A DNA stretch of 47,077 nt from an uncultured Collinsella sp. (GTDB lineage: Bacteria > Actinomycetota > Coriobacteriia > Coriobacteriales > Coriobacteriaceae), in NCBI GenBank assembly GCA_902497065.1, contig CABVDH010000012.1, positions 1 through 47,077 of the forward strand, in the 5' to 3' direction. The position numbers and the translations under genes were made by a program. Below, piece after piece: positions 32,596 through 41,206 of the stretch (the stretch's first letter is position 1; every line of letters starts with the position of its first letter). Below the pieces are notes generated by a model that worked only from the letters and a program-made list of their open reading frames with translations, made no database searches and was not told the DNA's origin.

Positions 32596-34620
32596 ATGAA
32601 AAGACTCCCCCGCCTTGCGTTAACCGCCGCGTTGTTTGTCGGCGCGCTCGCAGGCATCCCAAGCCTCGCTTTCGCGGGAAACCTGCCCGCCGCTATTGAC
32701 GGCTCTGTGACCGTCATGCACACCATCGACATCCACGGCAGCTACAAGTACAGCTACAACGAAAGCAAGGGCACCGGCACTGTGGGCTTTGACGGACTGG
32801 CGGTTCTCTATAGCGCCCAAAGCAGCGCCCCCGATCTTTTGCTCGATGCGGGCGACACCTTCCACGGACAGTCCTTCGCCACCATGAGCGAGGGCAAGAG
32901 CATCGCCGAGCTCATGGACACCTTCTACGCCGACGGCTACGATGCGACCACGCCAGGCAACCACGACTGGAGCTACGGCGCGGACAAACTCCGCACCATG
33001 ACCGGCTACAGCACCACCGACACGCCCTTCGCCATGCTCTGCGCGAACGCGAAGTCTACGAGCGGCGTATAGAGCTCGAGCTTCACGAAGACGCTCGATC
33101 GCACCTGGGAGGATAGCGAAGATCACTCCACATTCGACTACAAAATCAAGGTCGGCGTCGTCGGAGCCATGGATGAGTCGCTAGGTTCCTCGCTGCGCGC
33201 GGACCTGGTCGCGGGTACGTCGTTCTCGAGTGCCGCGAACGCCATCAATGCCGAGGCAGAGCAGCTGCGCAAGGAGGGCTGCGATGTTGTTGTGTGTATC
33301 GCGCACACGCTCGACGCAAAGACCTTTGCCACGCGGCTCCGTGGCGTCGATGCCCTTATCGCAGGCCACGAGCACATCAACCTTAACGAGAAGGTGACGG
33401 GAGCCGACGGCAAGACGATCCACATTGTCGAGGCAGGCAGCGCCTTTGCCGAGGTGGGGCTGCTTTCCATTCCGTACAAGTACGACACCAATGGCACCGA
33501 GTCGACCGACGATGACACGGTCACGGTCCCTGCAGACGGCAGCGACGAGAAGCTCTACACCGCCAAGAACGTCAACGACCTTTTGGCAGACCCCGACAAG
33601 GGCTCCGACTACCAAAACCGCCTTGAAGCCGTCCGCAACAAGATCAAGCCGCTCGACGAGGCCTTTGAAAACGAATCGAACAAGGTGCTCGGCACATCCA
33701 CCACCAACTATTTCTACGGCGAGGACGCCGCAGGCACGCATGGTTGGGAAATGGTGCGCACCACCGATTTCCGCCCCAGCAAGGAGGGCGATACCACCAA
33801 GGCCCAGACCATCGGCCATGTGATTTGCGGTTCCTATCTTGCCCTGACGAGCGCGGACCTTGCCATCGAGAACGCTGGCGGCATCCGCGGCGGCATCGCG
33901 GCGGGCAACGTGACCGCCGGCAACGTCATCGCCATCTCGCCCTACGGCAACACCGTGGAGACCTGGACCATGACCGGCGCGGACTTCCTCGCAGCGCTCG
34001 AGCACTCGCTACAAATTAGCGACGATTGCAACGACAGCTACGAGCTTCAGCAGGCTTATGTGGCGGCCGGTCACACCGAGCAGGAGGCGCAAGACAAGTA
34101 CAAGTGGCGCGATGACTCTGGCAGCGTTCTCTCCTTTGGCGGTATCAACGTGACGATTGATTGGACGCAGCCCGAAGGCAAGCGCATTGTGAGTGCCACA
34201 CTCACCAAGGACGGCAGCACGCTCGACCCCGCCAAGACCTATACCGTCGCCACCAACAACTACATCATTACCAACACGACCGACTTTCCCACCTTTGCAC
34301 ACGCCACCAAGTACACCGAGTGGGGCACGTGCGAGGCGGCGCTGAGGGCGCTGATCGGGCAAGACAGCTGGGAGAGCAAGATGGCCGGGCTCGCCGGCAC
34401 CATCAGCTTCGGCTCCGCAGCCGTGGACCCCACGCCCACACCGGCCCCGACGCCTAAGCCCTCGCCTAAAACGGACACGACGACCACGAAGGTCATCACC
34501 AAGAAGACGACCGGTAAGCTCGCCGCAACTGGAGACCGCACGTTGGCAATAGTTGGCGCGTGCCTTATCGGCGGCATCATCGTCATCATGCTCGGCATTA
34601 TCCGGAAGCGTCGACGCTAA
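32596..34620 (+). pseudogene. Cell-wall 5'-nucleotidase, interrupted by an amber codon
   Basis: A secreted 5'-nucleotidase/metallophosphatase that would release nucleosides from nucleotides outside the cell. The first part (158 residues) has a signal peptide, HTIDIHG, DAGDTFHG and PGNHDW metal motifs. TAG at 33070-33072 stops it. The same frame then continues without break to 34620 with the GHEH motif, the C-terminal nucleotidase domain (NAGGIRGGI), a Thr/Pro spacer and a sortase-type tail (LAATGD, hydrophobic stretch, RKRRR). Only one base change separates this from a 674-residue intact protein. TAG is used as a normal stop elsewhere here, so recoding is unlikely. A recent mutation or a read error fits. 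Confidence 0.85.
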
Positions 34621-34671
34621 GCTACACCGCCGGGCCTTACAGCCCCGCCGCGTAAACCTTATATCGAGCAC

Positions 34672-34705
34672 AGAAGCCCGTCCGAATTTGATCGGACGGG
34701 CTTCT
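34672..34705. terminator. Hairpin after the 5'-nucleotidase
   Basis: A perfect 14-bp stem (AGAAGCCCGTCCGA with TCGGACGGGCTTCT) and six-base loop; the T-tract is weak on the plus strand. Confidence 0.8.
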
Positions 34706-34749
34706 TGGTGGGTATCATGGTTGGACGATCATAAGGAGGTTTTCCCTAC

Positions 34750-35517
34750 ATGGAATTGTTTGAGCCGATTCTTCATTTCTTTGAGCAACGGTGGGTCCAC
34801 AACATCATCTGGGCCGTCATCTTGGCGATAGGCACCGCCGTCGCCGCCAAGGTCGTATCCAAGACCCTGAACCATCTGCTTAACCGAGACGATAACCCGC
34901 TTCCGGCATCGAGTATCTTCATCAACATCGCACGCGCCGTCATCTGGATGATTGGCGGCAGCTTTATCCTCGACAACTGCTTTGGCATTAACGCAAACGC
35001 GCTCGTCGCCGCTCTTGGCGTCGGCGGCATCGCCATCTCGCTCGGCTTTCAGGACACGCTGTCAAACCTTATCGGCGGCATGCAGGTGACCTTTATGGGC
35101 ATCATCAAACCCGGCGACAATATCGAGGTCGGCGGCGTATCCGGCGTGGTCCAAGACATCACTTGGCGCCATACAACGATTGAGAATGCCTGTGGGCAGA
35201 CCATCATCGTCCCCAACTCCAATATTTCCAAGAACACACTCGTGCATTTGATGCCCTTTGGGCGCGTGGCCGTCCCCGTCGCGGTGAAAGACCCCTCCAA
35301 ATGGGCGTCTCTCGATGCGCTAGCAGACGAGCTCGTCAGCGCCACCAAAACGGCCGTTTCGCCAATCTCGGGCTTTGACAAGGAGCCCTACGTGCTCTTT
35401 AGCGAAATCGGCGACTTTGGCATCAAGGGCAAGATCATCTTTATCGTCAGCGACGACAGCACCACTTTTACGGCAGCCGACGCCTGCATTCGTGCCATCG
35501 CCCCCATCATTGTCTAA
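34750..35517 (+). CDS. MscS-family mechanosensitive channel
   Basis: A small-conductance channel that releases solutes on osmotic downshock. The 255-residue protein has three hydrophobic segments. The pore helix region NALVAALGVGGIAISLGFQD is followed by LSNLIGGMQV, then the beta domain (GDNIEVGGVSGVVQDITWRH and IIVPNS motifs). The cytoplasmic C-terminal domain is short, as in minimal members. ATG 34750 is ten bases after AAGGAGG. Confidence 0.93.
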   Translation: MELFEPILHFFEQRWVHNIIWAVILAIGTAVAAKVVSKTLNHLLNRDDNPLPASSIFINIARAVIWMIGGSFILDNCFGINANALVAALGVGGIAISLGFQDTLSNLIGGMQVTFMGIIKPGDNIEVGGVSGVVQDITWRHTTIENACGQTIIVPNSNISKNTLVHLMPFGRVAVPVAVKDPSKWASLDALADELVSATKTAVSPISGFDKEPYVLFSEIGDFGIKGKIIFIVSDDSTTFTAADACIRAIAPIIV

Positions 35518-35542
35518 ATCACCACAAAGGGGACAGGCATCG

Positions 35543-35570
35543 TTGTAGCGGTTTTCATTCGTGGTACCAT
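35543..35570 (+). promoter_or_regulatory. Candidate promoter of the ParB/BMP gene
   Basis: TTGTAG (35543-35548), 16 bases, TACCAT (35565-35570), about 40 nt before the start codon. A GGGGACAGG fragment precedes it at 35529-35537. Confidence 0.45.
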
Positions 35571-35609
35571 GGTTCATATAGTTGTTTAAACGACTAAGGG
35601 AGCAACAAC

Positions 35610-37526
35610 ATGGAAGAGGCCTATCGTCAAGCACGCAAGCGCGGCGAGCAGGGACGCCGTCGCGCCATTAGCCAAAGCGAGCACCCGTACCTTACGGACC
35701 TCGACAGCCTCGTTGCCCAGCTCCCCTTAGGTCAGCGAGAGAATGTCGGCCTAAGGGATATTCCGCTCGAAATGGTCGTCGGCACGGTCACCAAAGGCCG
35801 CCAGTCCGCCTTTTCATGCAACTTTATGCCCCTGCTGCCGTTTAACACCGAGTTCGCCCGCAAGTGGTCCAACCTCTACGACATCCAGGTAACCGAGGGC
35901 TATCGCGACCCCATCATCGTCACCGAGTTCATGCATCGGTTCTATGTCCAGGAAGGCAACAAACGCGTCAGTGTCCTCAAATTCCTGGACGCTCCAACGG
36001 TTTCGGCCAGGGTCACCCGTCTCTACCCCGGCACATGGGATTCCGTCGAAAGCCGCCTGTACGGTGAATTTTGCGCGTTTTGGCGCGTCTGCCCCCTATA
36101 CGAGATCGAGTTCTCGCGTGAGGGAAGCTACGAGACGCTCGCCAAGATGCTCGGTCAGAACCTTATCGAAAAATGGCCGCAGAAAAAGGTCGACTACCTG
36201 CGCCACACCTTCCTGCTCTTTAAGCGTGCCTACCTTCGCGCAGGCGGCGATCACCTGGACATTACGCCCGCCGACGCCATGCTCGTGTACCTCAATGTGT
36301 ACAACCAGGACCGCCTGCTGGATACGCCGACGGATATCGTCGTAAACCGCCTGTGCAAGATCTGGCGCGAGCTGGTCATTGCCGGCAAAAATGACGAGGA
36401 CAAGGTCGATCTTGTCGAAGCGCCGAGCGTCGATGAGGAGGAGTCGCCCGCCAAGTCCACCTCCGGCGTGCTCAACTTCTTTATGGGCAAGACTGTCTAT
36501 TCGGCGGCCAACCCCCTGCGTATCGCCTTTATCCATGAGTTCCCCTGTGCGGCGTCGAGCTGGGACAGCCTGCACGACCAAGGGCGTCAGTATCTCGATG
36601 AGCACTTTGGCGGTATCGTGCGCACCGAGGCGTTCGAGGACTGTCACGATCCGGATGTGTTCTACGCCGCCGTGGAAACGGCTGTCAAACATGGGGCAAA
36701 CGTCATCTTCTCGACCTCGCACCGCCTGATGGAATACACGCTCAGGGCTGCCGTTGAGTATCCCCAGGTTCGGTTCCTCAACTGCTCTATCGGCCTTCCC
36801 CATCAAAGCGTCCGTTCGTACTTTGGCAAGATGTACGAGGCCAAGTTCCTCCTGGGCGCCCTTGCCGCCAGCATGGCGGACAACCACCGCATCGGCTACC
36901 ACGCGTCGGTCTTCGCCTCGGGCGCGCTCAGCGAGATCAACGCCTTTGCGATTGGCGCCTCGCTGCTCGACCCCCGTGCGCAAATTATCCTGACTTGGGG
37001 CGATGTGCCCGCCGGAGGCCTTGCCGAGGCCATGTGCCGCGAAGGTGTAAGCGTCATGACCGGCGCCGACATGTCAAAGTCGCTCGAAGACCCCACGGCC
37101 TACGGACTTCACCGCCTGGTCGATGGCAAGGTTACCGGCATCGCCATGCCGGTATGGAACTGGGGCCGTTACTACGAGCTCATCGTTCGCAGCCTTCTGC
37201 ACGGCACGTGGGACGAGACCAGCGATGACAACCAAGTGCGCGCCGTCAACTACTGGTACGGCATGAGCTCTGGCGTTATCGACATCCGTTACGCTCCGGG
37301 CCTACCCTACCAGACGCGCAAACTCGTGCAGTTGCTCCGTAACGGCATTGTTGAGGGATCCATCAACCCCTTTGGCGGCGAGCTCCACAGCCAGAACGGC
37401 GTGGTACAGATCGAAGGCTTCCCTCCGCTGCCGAGCACGCAGATTGTTGAGATGAATTGGCTGGCGGATAACGTGGTAGGCACCATTCCGCAGCTCGACG
37501 ATGAGCCGAAAGTCCCTGCCCTATGA
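35610..37526 (+). CDS. ParB-like domain fused to a BMP-type binding protein
   Basis: A 638-residue cytoplasmic protein with no signal peptide or lipobox. Residues about 45-130 look like a ParB/sulfiredoxin-fold domain (IIVTEFMHRFYVQEGNKRVS, the place of the usual GNHR motif). A helical middle part and an acidic linker (about 255-285) follow. Residues about 302-610 resemble BMP/Med-type nucleoside-binding proteins (LRIAFIHEFP, YFGKMYEAKFLLGALAASMA, GYHAS). BMP domains normally bind purine nucleosides for ABC importers. An intracellular sensor role, as for Bacillus Med, is an inference. The stop overlaps the next start by four bases. Confidence 0.75.
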   Translation: MEEAYRQARKRGEQGRRRAISQSEHPYLTDLDSLVAQLPLGQRENVGLRDIPLEMVVGTVTKGRQSAFSCNFMPLLPFNTEFARKWSNLYDIQVTEGYRDPIIVTEFMHRFYVQEGNKRVSVLKFLDAPTVSARVTRLYPGTWDSVESRLYGEFCAFWRVCPLYEIEFSREGSYETLAKMLGQNLIEKWPQKKVDYLRHTFLLFKRAYLRAGGDHLDITPADAMLVYLNVYNQDRLLDTPTDIVVNRLCKIWRELVIAGKNDEDKVDLVEAPSVDEEESPAKSTSGVLNFFMGKTVYSAANPLRIAFIHEFPCAASSWDSLHDQGRQYLDEHFGGIVRTEAFEDCHDPDVFYAAVETAVKHGANVIFSTSHRLMEYTLRAAVEYPQVRFLNCSIGLPHQSVRSYFGKMYEAKFLLGALAASMADNHRIGYHASVFASGALSEINAFAIGASLLDPRAQIILTWGDVPAGGLAEAMCREGVSVMTGADMSKSLEDPTAYGLHRLVDGKVTGIAMPVWNWGRYYELIVRSLLHGTWDETSDDNQVRAVNYWYGMSSGVIDIRYAPGLPYQTRKLVQLLRNGIVEGSINPFGGELHSQNGVVQIEGFPPLPSTQIVEMNWLADNVVGTIPQLDDEPKVPAL

Positions 37527-38233
37527 AAATCCTTGCCATAGCCGATACCGAAGAACGATGCCTTTGGGAGTGCTTTCGCAAGGAACGCTTTGAGGGCGTC
37601 GACCTGATTTTGTCCGCCGGCGATCTGGACCCGGACTATCTTGAGTTTTTGGTTACGGTCATCAACAAACCGCTCATCTACGTGCGTGGCAATCACGATG
37701 ACCGCTACGCACGTCATGCACCGGGCGGATGTATCTGCGTAGAAGACAGCGTGTACACGTACCGAGGGATTCGCATTGCGGGCCTTGGCGGGTCCATGCG
37801 TTATCGCGACGGCGCCAACATGTACACCGAACGCGAGATGTCCAAGCGCATGCGTAAGCTGTCGCGTAAGGTTAGGATGGTCGGCGGGTGCGACATTCTG
37901 CTTACCCATGCACCCGCCGCCGGTATGGGTGATCTGGACGATCTGCCGCATCGAGGATTCGAGTGCTTTAACACAGCACTCGAATCCTGGAATCCCGACT
38001 ACATGGTGCACGGGCATGTGCACCAAAGCTACGGTTACGATTTTCAGCGCGAGCGGCAGCATGTGTGTGGAACGACGATCATCAACGCCTGCGGCTATAC
38101 GCAGTTTGAGCTCGACCAAACGCGCTACCCCATCCGTGGCTGGCAGGCAGCCTGGCTCAACTCGCAAACCATGCGCCGCGAGCTCAAGCGCCACGAGGCC
38201 ATTGAGTCCTCTACCGCCAGAACACCCTGGTAA
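37523..38233 (+). CDS. Calcineurin-like metallophosphoesterase
   Basis: A 236-residue phosphoesterase with most metal motifs: GDLD (about 33-36), GNHD (56-59), THAP and GHVH. The first motif, usually D-x-H, reads ADTE (Asp8, Glu10), so a metal-binding His is replaced. The ATG overlaps the TGA of the ParB/BMP gene, indicating tight co-translation and a shared function, perhaps a nucleotide-related one. The substrate is unknown. A strong hairpin follows. Confidence 0.85.
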   Translation: MKILAIADTEERCLWECFRKERFEGVDLILSAGDLDPDYLEFLVTVINKPLIYVRGNHDDRYARHAPGGCICVEDSVYTYRGIRIAGLGGSMRYRDGANMYTEREMSKRMRKLSRKVRMVGGCDILLTHAPAAGMGDLDDLPHRGFECFNTALESWNPDYMVHGHVHQSYGYDFQRERQHVCGTTIINACGYTQFELDQTRYPIRGWQAAWLNSQTMRRELKRHEAIESSTARTPW

Positions 38234-38273
38234 CCACCTCAAAGGGGACGCTGTCCCCTTTGAGGTGGTTTTG
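38233..38273 (+). terminator. Terminator of the ParB/BMP-phosphoesterase operon
   Basis: A perfect 17-bp stem (ACCACCTCAAAGGGGAC and its complement) with a three-base loop and TTTTGG. The stem contains the GGGGAC motif of the dispersed repeats. Confidence 0.88.
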
Positions 38274-38285
38274 GCACGCGATAGC

Positions 38286-38325
38286 AAGAAACCCGGTCCC
38301 ACACGAGGCGGAACCGGGTTTCTTT
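38286..38325 (-). terminator. Terminator of the rplK-rplA end
   Basis: AAGAAACCCGGT and ACCGGGTTTCTT pair perfectly around a 15-base loop, 36 bases after the rplA stop on the minus strand. Confidence 0.8.
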
Positions 38326-38360
38326 AGCAATGCTTGCTTTGCTCAGGCAGTAACTAGCAG

Positions 38361-39068
38361 TTACTCAGCCAGGAAGTCACGCTGGACAGCGGGATCGACC
38401 TTGACGCCAGGGCCCATGGTGGAAGACACGGAGATGGACTTGACGTACTTGCCCTTAGCAGAAGAGGGCTTGACGCGCAGGATCTCGGTGTACAGGGCAG
38501 CGTAGTTCTCGACGAGCTGCTGCTCAGAGAAGGACTTCTTGCCCAGGGGCACGTGGCAGATGCCGTAGCGGTCGGCACGATACTCAACGCGGCCGGCCTT
38601 GAGCTCGGAGACCATCTTGGCGACGTCCATGGTCACGGTACCGAGCTTAGGGTTCGGCATAAGGCCACGGGGACCAAGGATCTTACCGATGCGGCCAACC
38701 TTGGCCATCATGTTCGGCGTAGCGATAGCGGCGTCGAAGTTGATCTCGCCCTTCTGGATCTGGGCGACGAGCTCGTCGGAACCGATGATGTCGGCGCCGG
38801 CAGCCTCGGCCTCGCGGGCCTTCTCGCCCTCGGCGAAGACGGCAACACGAACGGTCTTGCCGGTGCCGTGGGGCAGGGAGATGGAACCACGGATGTTCTG
38901 GTCAGCCTTACGAGTATCGATGCCCAGACGGAAGTGAGCCTCGACGGTCTCGTCGAACTTGGCGGTGTCGAGCTCCTTGATGAGCTTGGCAGCCTGAAGG
39001 GGGGTGTAGAGCGTGGCGCGGTCGATCTTCTCGGCAGCGGCGTTATAGCTCTTACCATGCTTAGCCAT
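38361..39068 (-). CDS. rplA: 50S ribosomal protein L1
   Basis: L1 forms the mobile L1 stalk at the E site and can repress the L11 operon. The 235-residue product has the RNA-binding segments and the signature LGPRGLMPNPKLGTV. ATG 39068 has GGAGG eight bases upstream; the ATG two codons earlier is too close to that site. It follows rplK by 117 bases. Unlike in many bacteria, rplJL does not follow; it lies 22 kb away. Confidence 0.97.
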   Translation of the reverse strand: MAKHGKSYNAAAEKIDRATLYTPLQAAKLIKELDTAKFDETVEAHFRLGIDTRKADQNIRGSISLPHGTGKTVRVAVFAEGEKAREAEAAGADIIGSDELVAQIQKGEINFDAAIATPNMMAKVGRIGKILGPRGLMPNPKLGTVTMDVAKMVSELKAGRVEYRADRYGICHVPLGKKSFSEQQLVENYAALYTEILRVKPSSAKGKYVKSISVSSTMGPGVKVDPAVQRDFLAE

Positions 39069-39185
39069 GTGCATTACCTCCTGTGGTTAAACGGGCGTGA
39101 GCCCTCCCACATCGTATCGTGTGCCCTATTGCACACATTTAACGGGCGCCCCGGTCGGAGCACCCGCCGTTACCATAAGAAATCG

Positions 39186-39614
39186 CTACTCAGCGATGGT
39201 GACGCCCATGGAACGGGCGGTACCGGCGATGATCTTCTTGGCGGCGTCAATGTCGTTGGCATTGAGGTCCGGCATCTTGATCTCGGCGATCTTGGTGAGC
39301 TGCTCCTGGGAGAGCTGACCAACCTTGTCAGCCTGGGGCTTAGCGGAACCAGACTTGAGGTTCAGCTCCTTCTTGATAAGGTGAGCCGCCGGCGGGGTCT
39401 TGGTGATGAAGGAGAAGGACTTGTCCTCGTAGACAGAGATCTCAACGGGGATGATGTCACCCTTCTTGTCCTGCGTCTCGGCGTTAAAGGCCTGGCAGAA
39501 CTGCATGATGTTCACGCCAGCAGCGCCCAGGGCGGGGCCGACGGGAGGAGCGGGGTTTGCTGCACCAGCAGGAATCTGGAGCTTAATGACGTTGGCAACC
39601 TTCTTCTCAGCCAT
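39186..39614 (-). CDS. rplK: 50S ribosomal protein L11
   Basis: L11 binds the GTPase-associated centre and is needed for RelA activation and thiostrepton action. The 142-residue protein carries the family signature PPVGPALGAAGVNIMQFCQA. ATG 39614 is six bases after AAAGGA; an ATG two codons upstream is less well placed. It is in the secE-nusG-rplK-rplA series. Confidence 0.97.
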   Translation of the reverse strand: MAEKKVANVIKLQIPAGAANPAPPVGPALGAAGVNIMQFCQAFNAETQDKKGDIIPVEISVYEDKSFSFITKTPPAAHLIKKELNLKSGSAKPQADKVGQLSQEQLTKIAEIKMPDLNANDIDAAKKIIAGTARSMGVTIAE

Positions 39615-39734
39615 GGTCATTCCTTTCGAATCACGAGTGTGAAGTACTTGCTATATCGTAAGCACGCACGTGTTAGAAGCACTCCTGAGATGAGCAGTCA
39701 CAGAAGAAGCACGCTCGCGCGAACGGACGAAAAC

Positions 39735-40271
39735 TTAAGCGATGACAGCGACCTGGTTAAAGTCGAGCTCGACCGGCGTCTCACGGCCAAAGATCATCAG
39801 CGTGACCTTGAGCTTGCCAGCCTCGGTGTTAACCTCGGAGACCTTGCCATCAAAGTCGGTAAGCGGACCATCGGTGACGCGGACGGACGTGCCGACCTCA
39901 ATATCAACCGAGGTGCGCTTGGGCGAATCGCCCTTACCGGGACGACGAGTCATCTTGTTGTACTCGTCGCGGGAAAGCGGAGCGGGCTTGCCGTTGCCGC
40001 CCAGGAAACCGGTGACGCCAGGCGTGTTACGAACACACGTCCAAGCATCGTCATCCATCTCCATGCGGACCAGGACATAACCCGGGAAGATCTTGGAATC
40101 CTTGGTCTCACGCTTGCCACCCTCTTTAATCTCGGTGACACGCTCCATAGGAATCTCGATATCAAAGATACGGTCCTGCATGCCCATGGTCTCGATGCGA
40201 TGCTCGAGATCGGACTTAACGCGGTTCTCGTATCCAGAGTAAGTGTGAACGACGTACCAACGCTTAGACAT
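39735..40271 (-). CDS. nusG: Transcription antitermination factor NusG
   Basis: NusG binds the RNA polymerase clamp and couples elongation to Rho or the ribosome. The 178-residue protein has the N-terminal NGN domain (RWYVVHTYSGYENRV, FPGYVLVRMEMDDDAW) and the C-terminal KOW domain (VRVTDGPLTDFDGKVSEVN). It begins three bases after secE ends, the usual pairing. Confidence 0.97.
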   Translation of the reverse strand: MSKRWYVVHTYSGYENRVKSDLEHRIETMGMQDRIFDIEIPMERVTEIKEGGKRETKDSKIFPGYVLVRMEMDDDAWTCVRNTPGVTGFLGGNGKPAPLSRDEYNKMTRRPGKGDSPKRTSVDIEVGTSVRVTDGPLTDFDGKVSEVNTEAGKLKVTLMIFGRETPVELDFNQVAVIA

Positions 40272-40274
40272 GGT

Positions 40275-40613
40275 TTAGCCCCTCAATCCAGAGAACAGAG
40301 CAAGAGCCTCGCCAAAGCCAGCATCGAGCAGAGCGATGACGACGCCGACGACGATCAGAGAAGCGCAAACGACGACCGAGTAGTTCACGAGCTCCTTCTT
40401 ATCGGGCCACGTGACACGCTTCATCTCGGACTTGACCGAAGCGAAATACTTCTTGGTGCGGGCGAAGAAACCAGGCTTCTCGTTCTTCTTGGACTTCGCA
40501 GCCTTCTCGTTCTTCTTGGCAACGGCCTTCTTGGCCTCAACCTTGGAGTTGGCGGCAGCGTTGTTGGCAGGCGCCTGCTGCTGAGCCTTCTTCTTGTTCT
40601 TCTTGTTGGCCAT
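40275..40613 (-). CDS. secE: Preprotein translocase subunit SecE
   Basis: SecE clamps SecY in the protein translocon. The 112-residue protein has a long Lys/Ala-rich N-terminal extension (about residues 1-55) before the conserved part VKSEMKRVTWPDKKELVNYS and one membrane helix (about 78-100). ATG 40613 follows GGAGG. It lies between tRNA-Trp and nusG. Confidence 0.95.
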   Translation of the reverse strand: MANKKNKKKAQQQAPANNAAANSKVEAKKAVAKKNEKAAKSKKNEKPGFFARTKKYFASVKSEMKRVTWPDKKELVNYSVVVCASLIVVGVVIALLDAGFGEALALFSGLRG

Positions 40614-40688
40614 TTGGGTTACCTCCGCGCAATGCGCTTATACATGAGTAAACCGTAAGCCCCAATTGGGAGCTTACGGAATAATGAC

Positions 40689-40764
40689 TGGCACGCCAGG
40701 AAGGACTCGAACCCTCAACACTCGGTTTTGGAGACCGATGCTCTACCAATTGAACTACTGGCGT
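40689..40764 (-). tRNA. tRNA-Trp (CCA)
   Basis: A full cloverleaf with acceptor ACGCCAG/CTGGCGT, D-loop AGTTCAATTGGTAGAGC, anticodon loop CTCCAAA (anticodon CCA) and TTCGAGTCC T-loop; the 3' CCA is encoded. It lies between rpmG and secE, a common actinobacterial and Firmicutes arrangement. Confidence 0.95.
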
Positions 40765-40777
40765 ATGTGACTAGAGA

Positions 40778-40927
40778 CTAGCGAGTCTCTTTGTGCAGCG
40801 TGTGGTGACGGCACCAGGGGCAATACTTCTTGATCTCCATACGATCAGGCATGGTCGACTTGTTCTTGGTGGTCGTATAGTTGCGGCGCTTGCACTCAGT
40901 GCACGCAAGAGTAACTAGAGTACGCAT
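40778..40927 (-). CDS. rpmG: 50S ribosomal protein L33
   Basis: A 49-residue ribosomal protein translated from the minus strand: MRTLVTLACTECKRRNYTTT, then KNKSTMPDRMEIKKYCPWCR and HHTLHKETR. Two Cys pairs (CTEC and CPWC) form the zinc ribbon, so this is the Zn-dependent (C+) form. It is first in the rpmG-tRNA-Trp-secE-nusG-rplK-rplA series, downstream of a consensus promoter. Confidence 0.96.
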   Translation of the reverse strand: MRTLVTLACTECKRRNYTTTKNKSTMPDRMEIKKYCPWCRHHTLHKETR

Positions 40928-40972
40928 GTATCCTGAACCTTTCATTTCCGCCCCGTACGGGCACGAGTTGTT

Positions 40973-41002
40973 ACTTTATCAGCTCCACGTAAGTGCTGTC
41001 AA
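40973..41002 (-). promoter_or_regulatory. Promoter of the rpmG-secE-nusG-rplKA operon
   Basis: On the minus strand a perfect TTGACA (41002-40997) and TAAAGT (40978-40973) are 18 bases apart, giving a leader of about 40 nt. Confidence 0.7.
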
Positions 41003-41143
41003 TGAAAACCTCGAGTCAATTGGTTCTCGGTGGATCCATTCATATTTGGAACACATCAATGAAGCCATCGAGAGCTAATCGACGGTGCATCCAGGACCAT
41101 TATCGATCCTCTCGACACCAGCAACGGCTCAATATGCATTGCA

Positions 41144-41179
41144 GAAAAGAACCCGGCACCCATATAAGTGCCGGGTTCT
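41144..41179 (-). terminator. Terminator of tuf
   Basis: AGAACCCGGCAC and GTGCCGGGTTCT form a perfect 12-bp stem with an eight-base loop, followed by TTTCTGC on the minus strand. It is 27 bases after the tuf stop. Confidence 0.9.
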
Positions 41180-41206
41180 CTAAGTCAGCTATATCAAAGA
41201 GCTAAT

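Noticed and set aside
33169..34620. A separate, independent gene for the second half of the 5'-nucleotidase
   Set aside because: It stays in the same frame as the first half, has no ribosome binding site or signal peptide, and the 31 codons before its ATG are also clean coding sequence.
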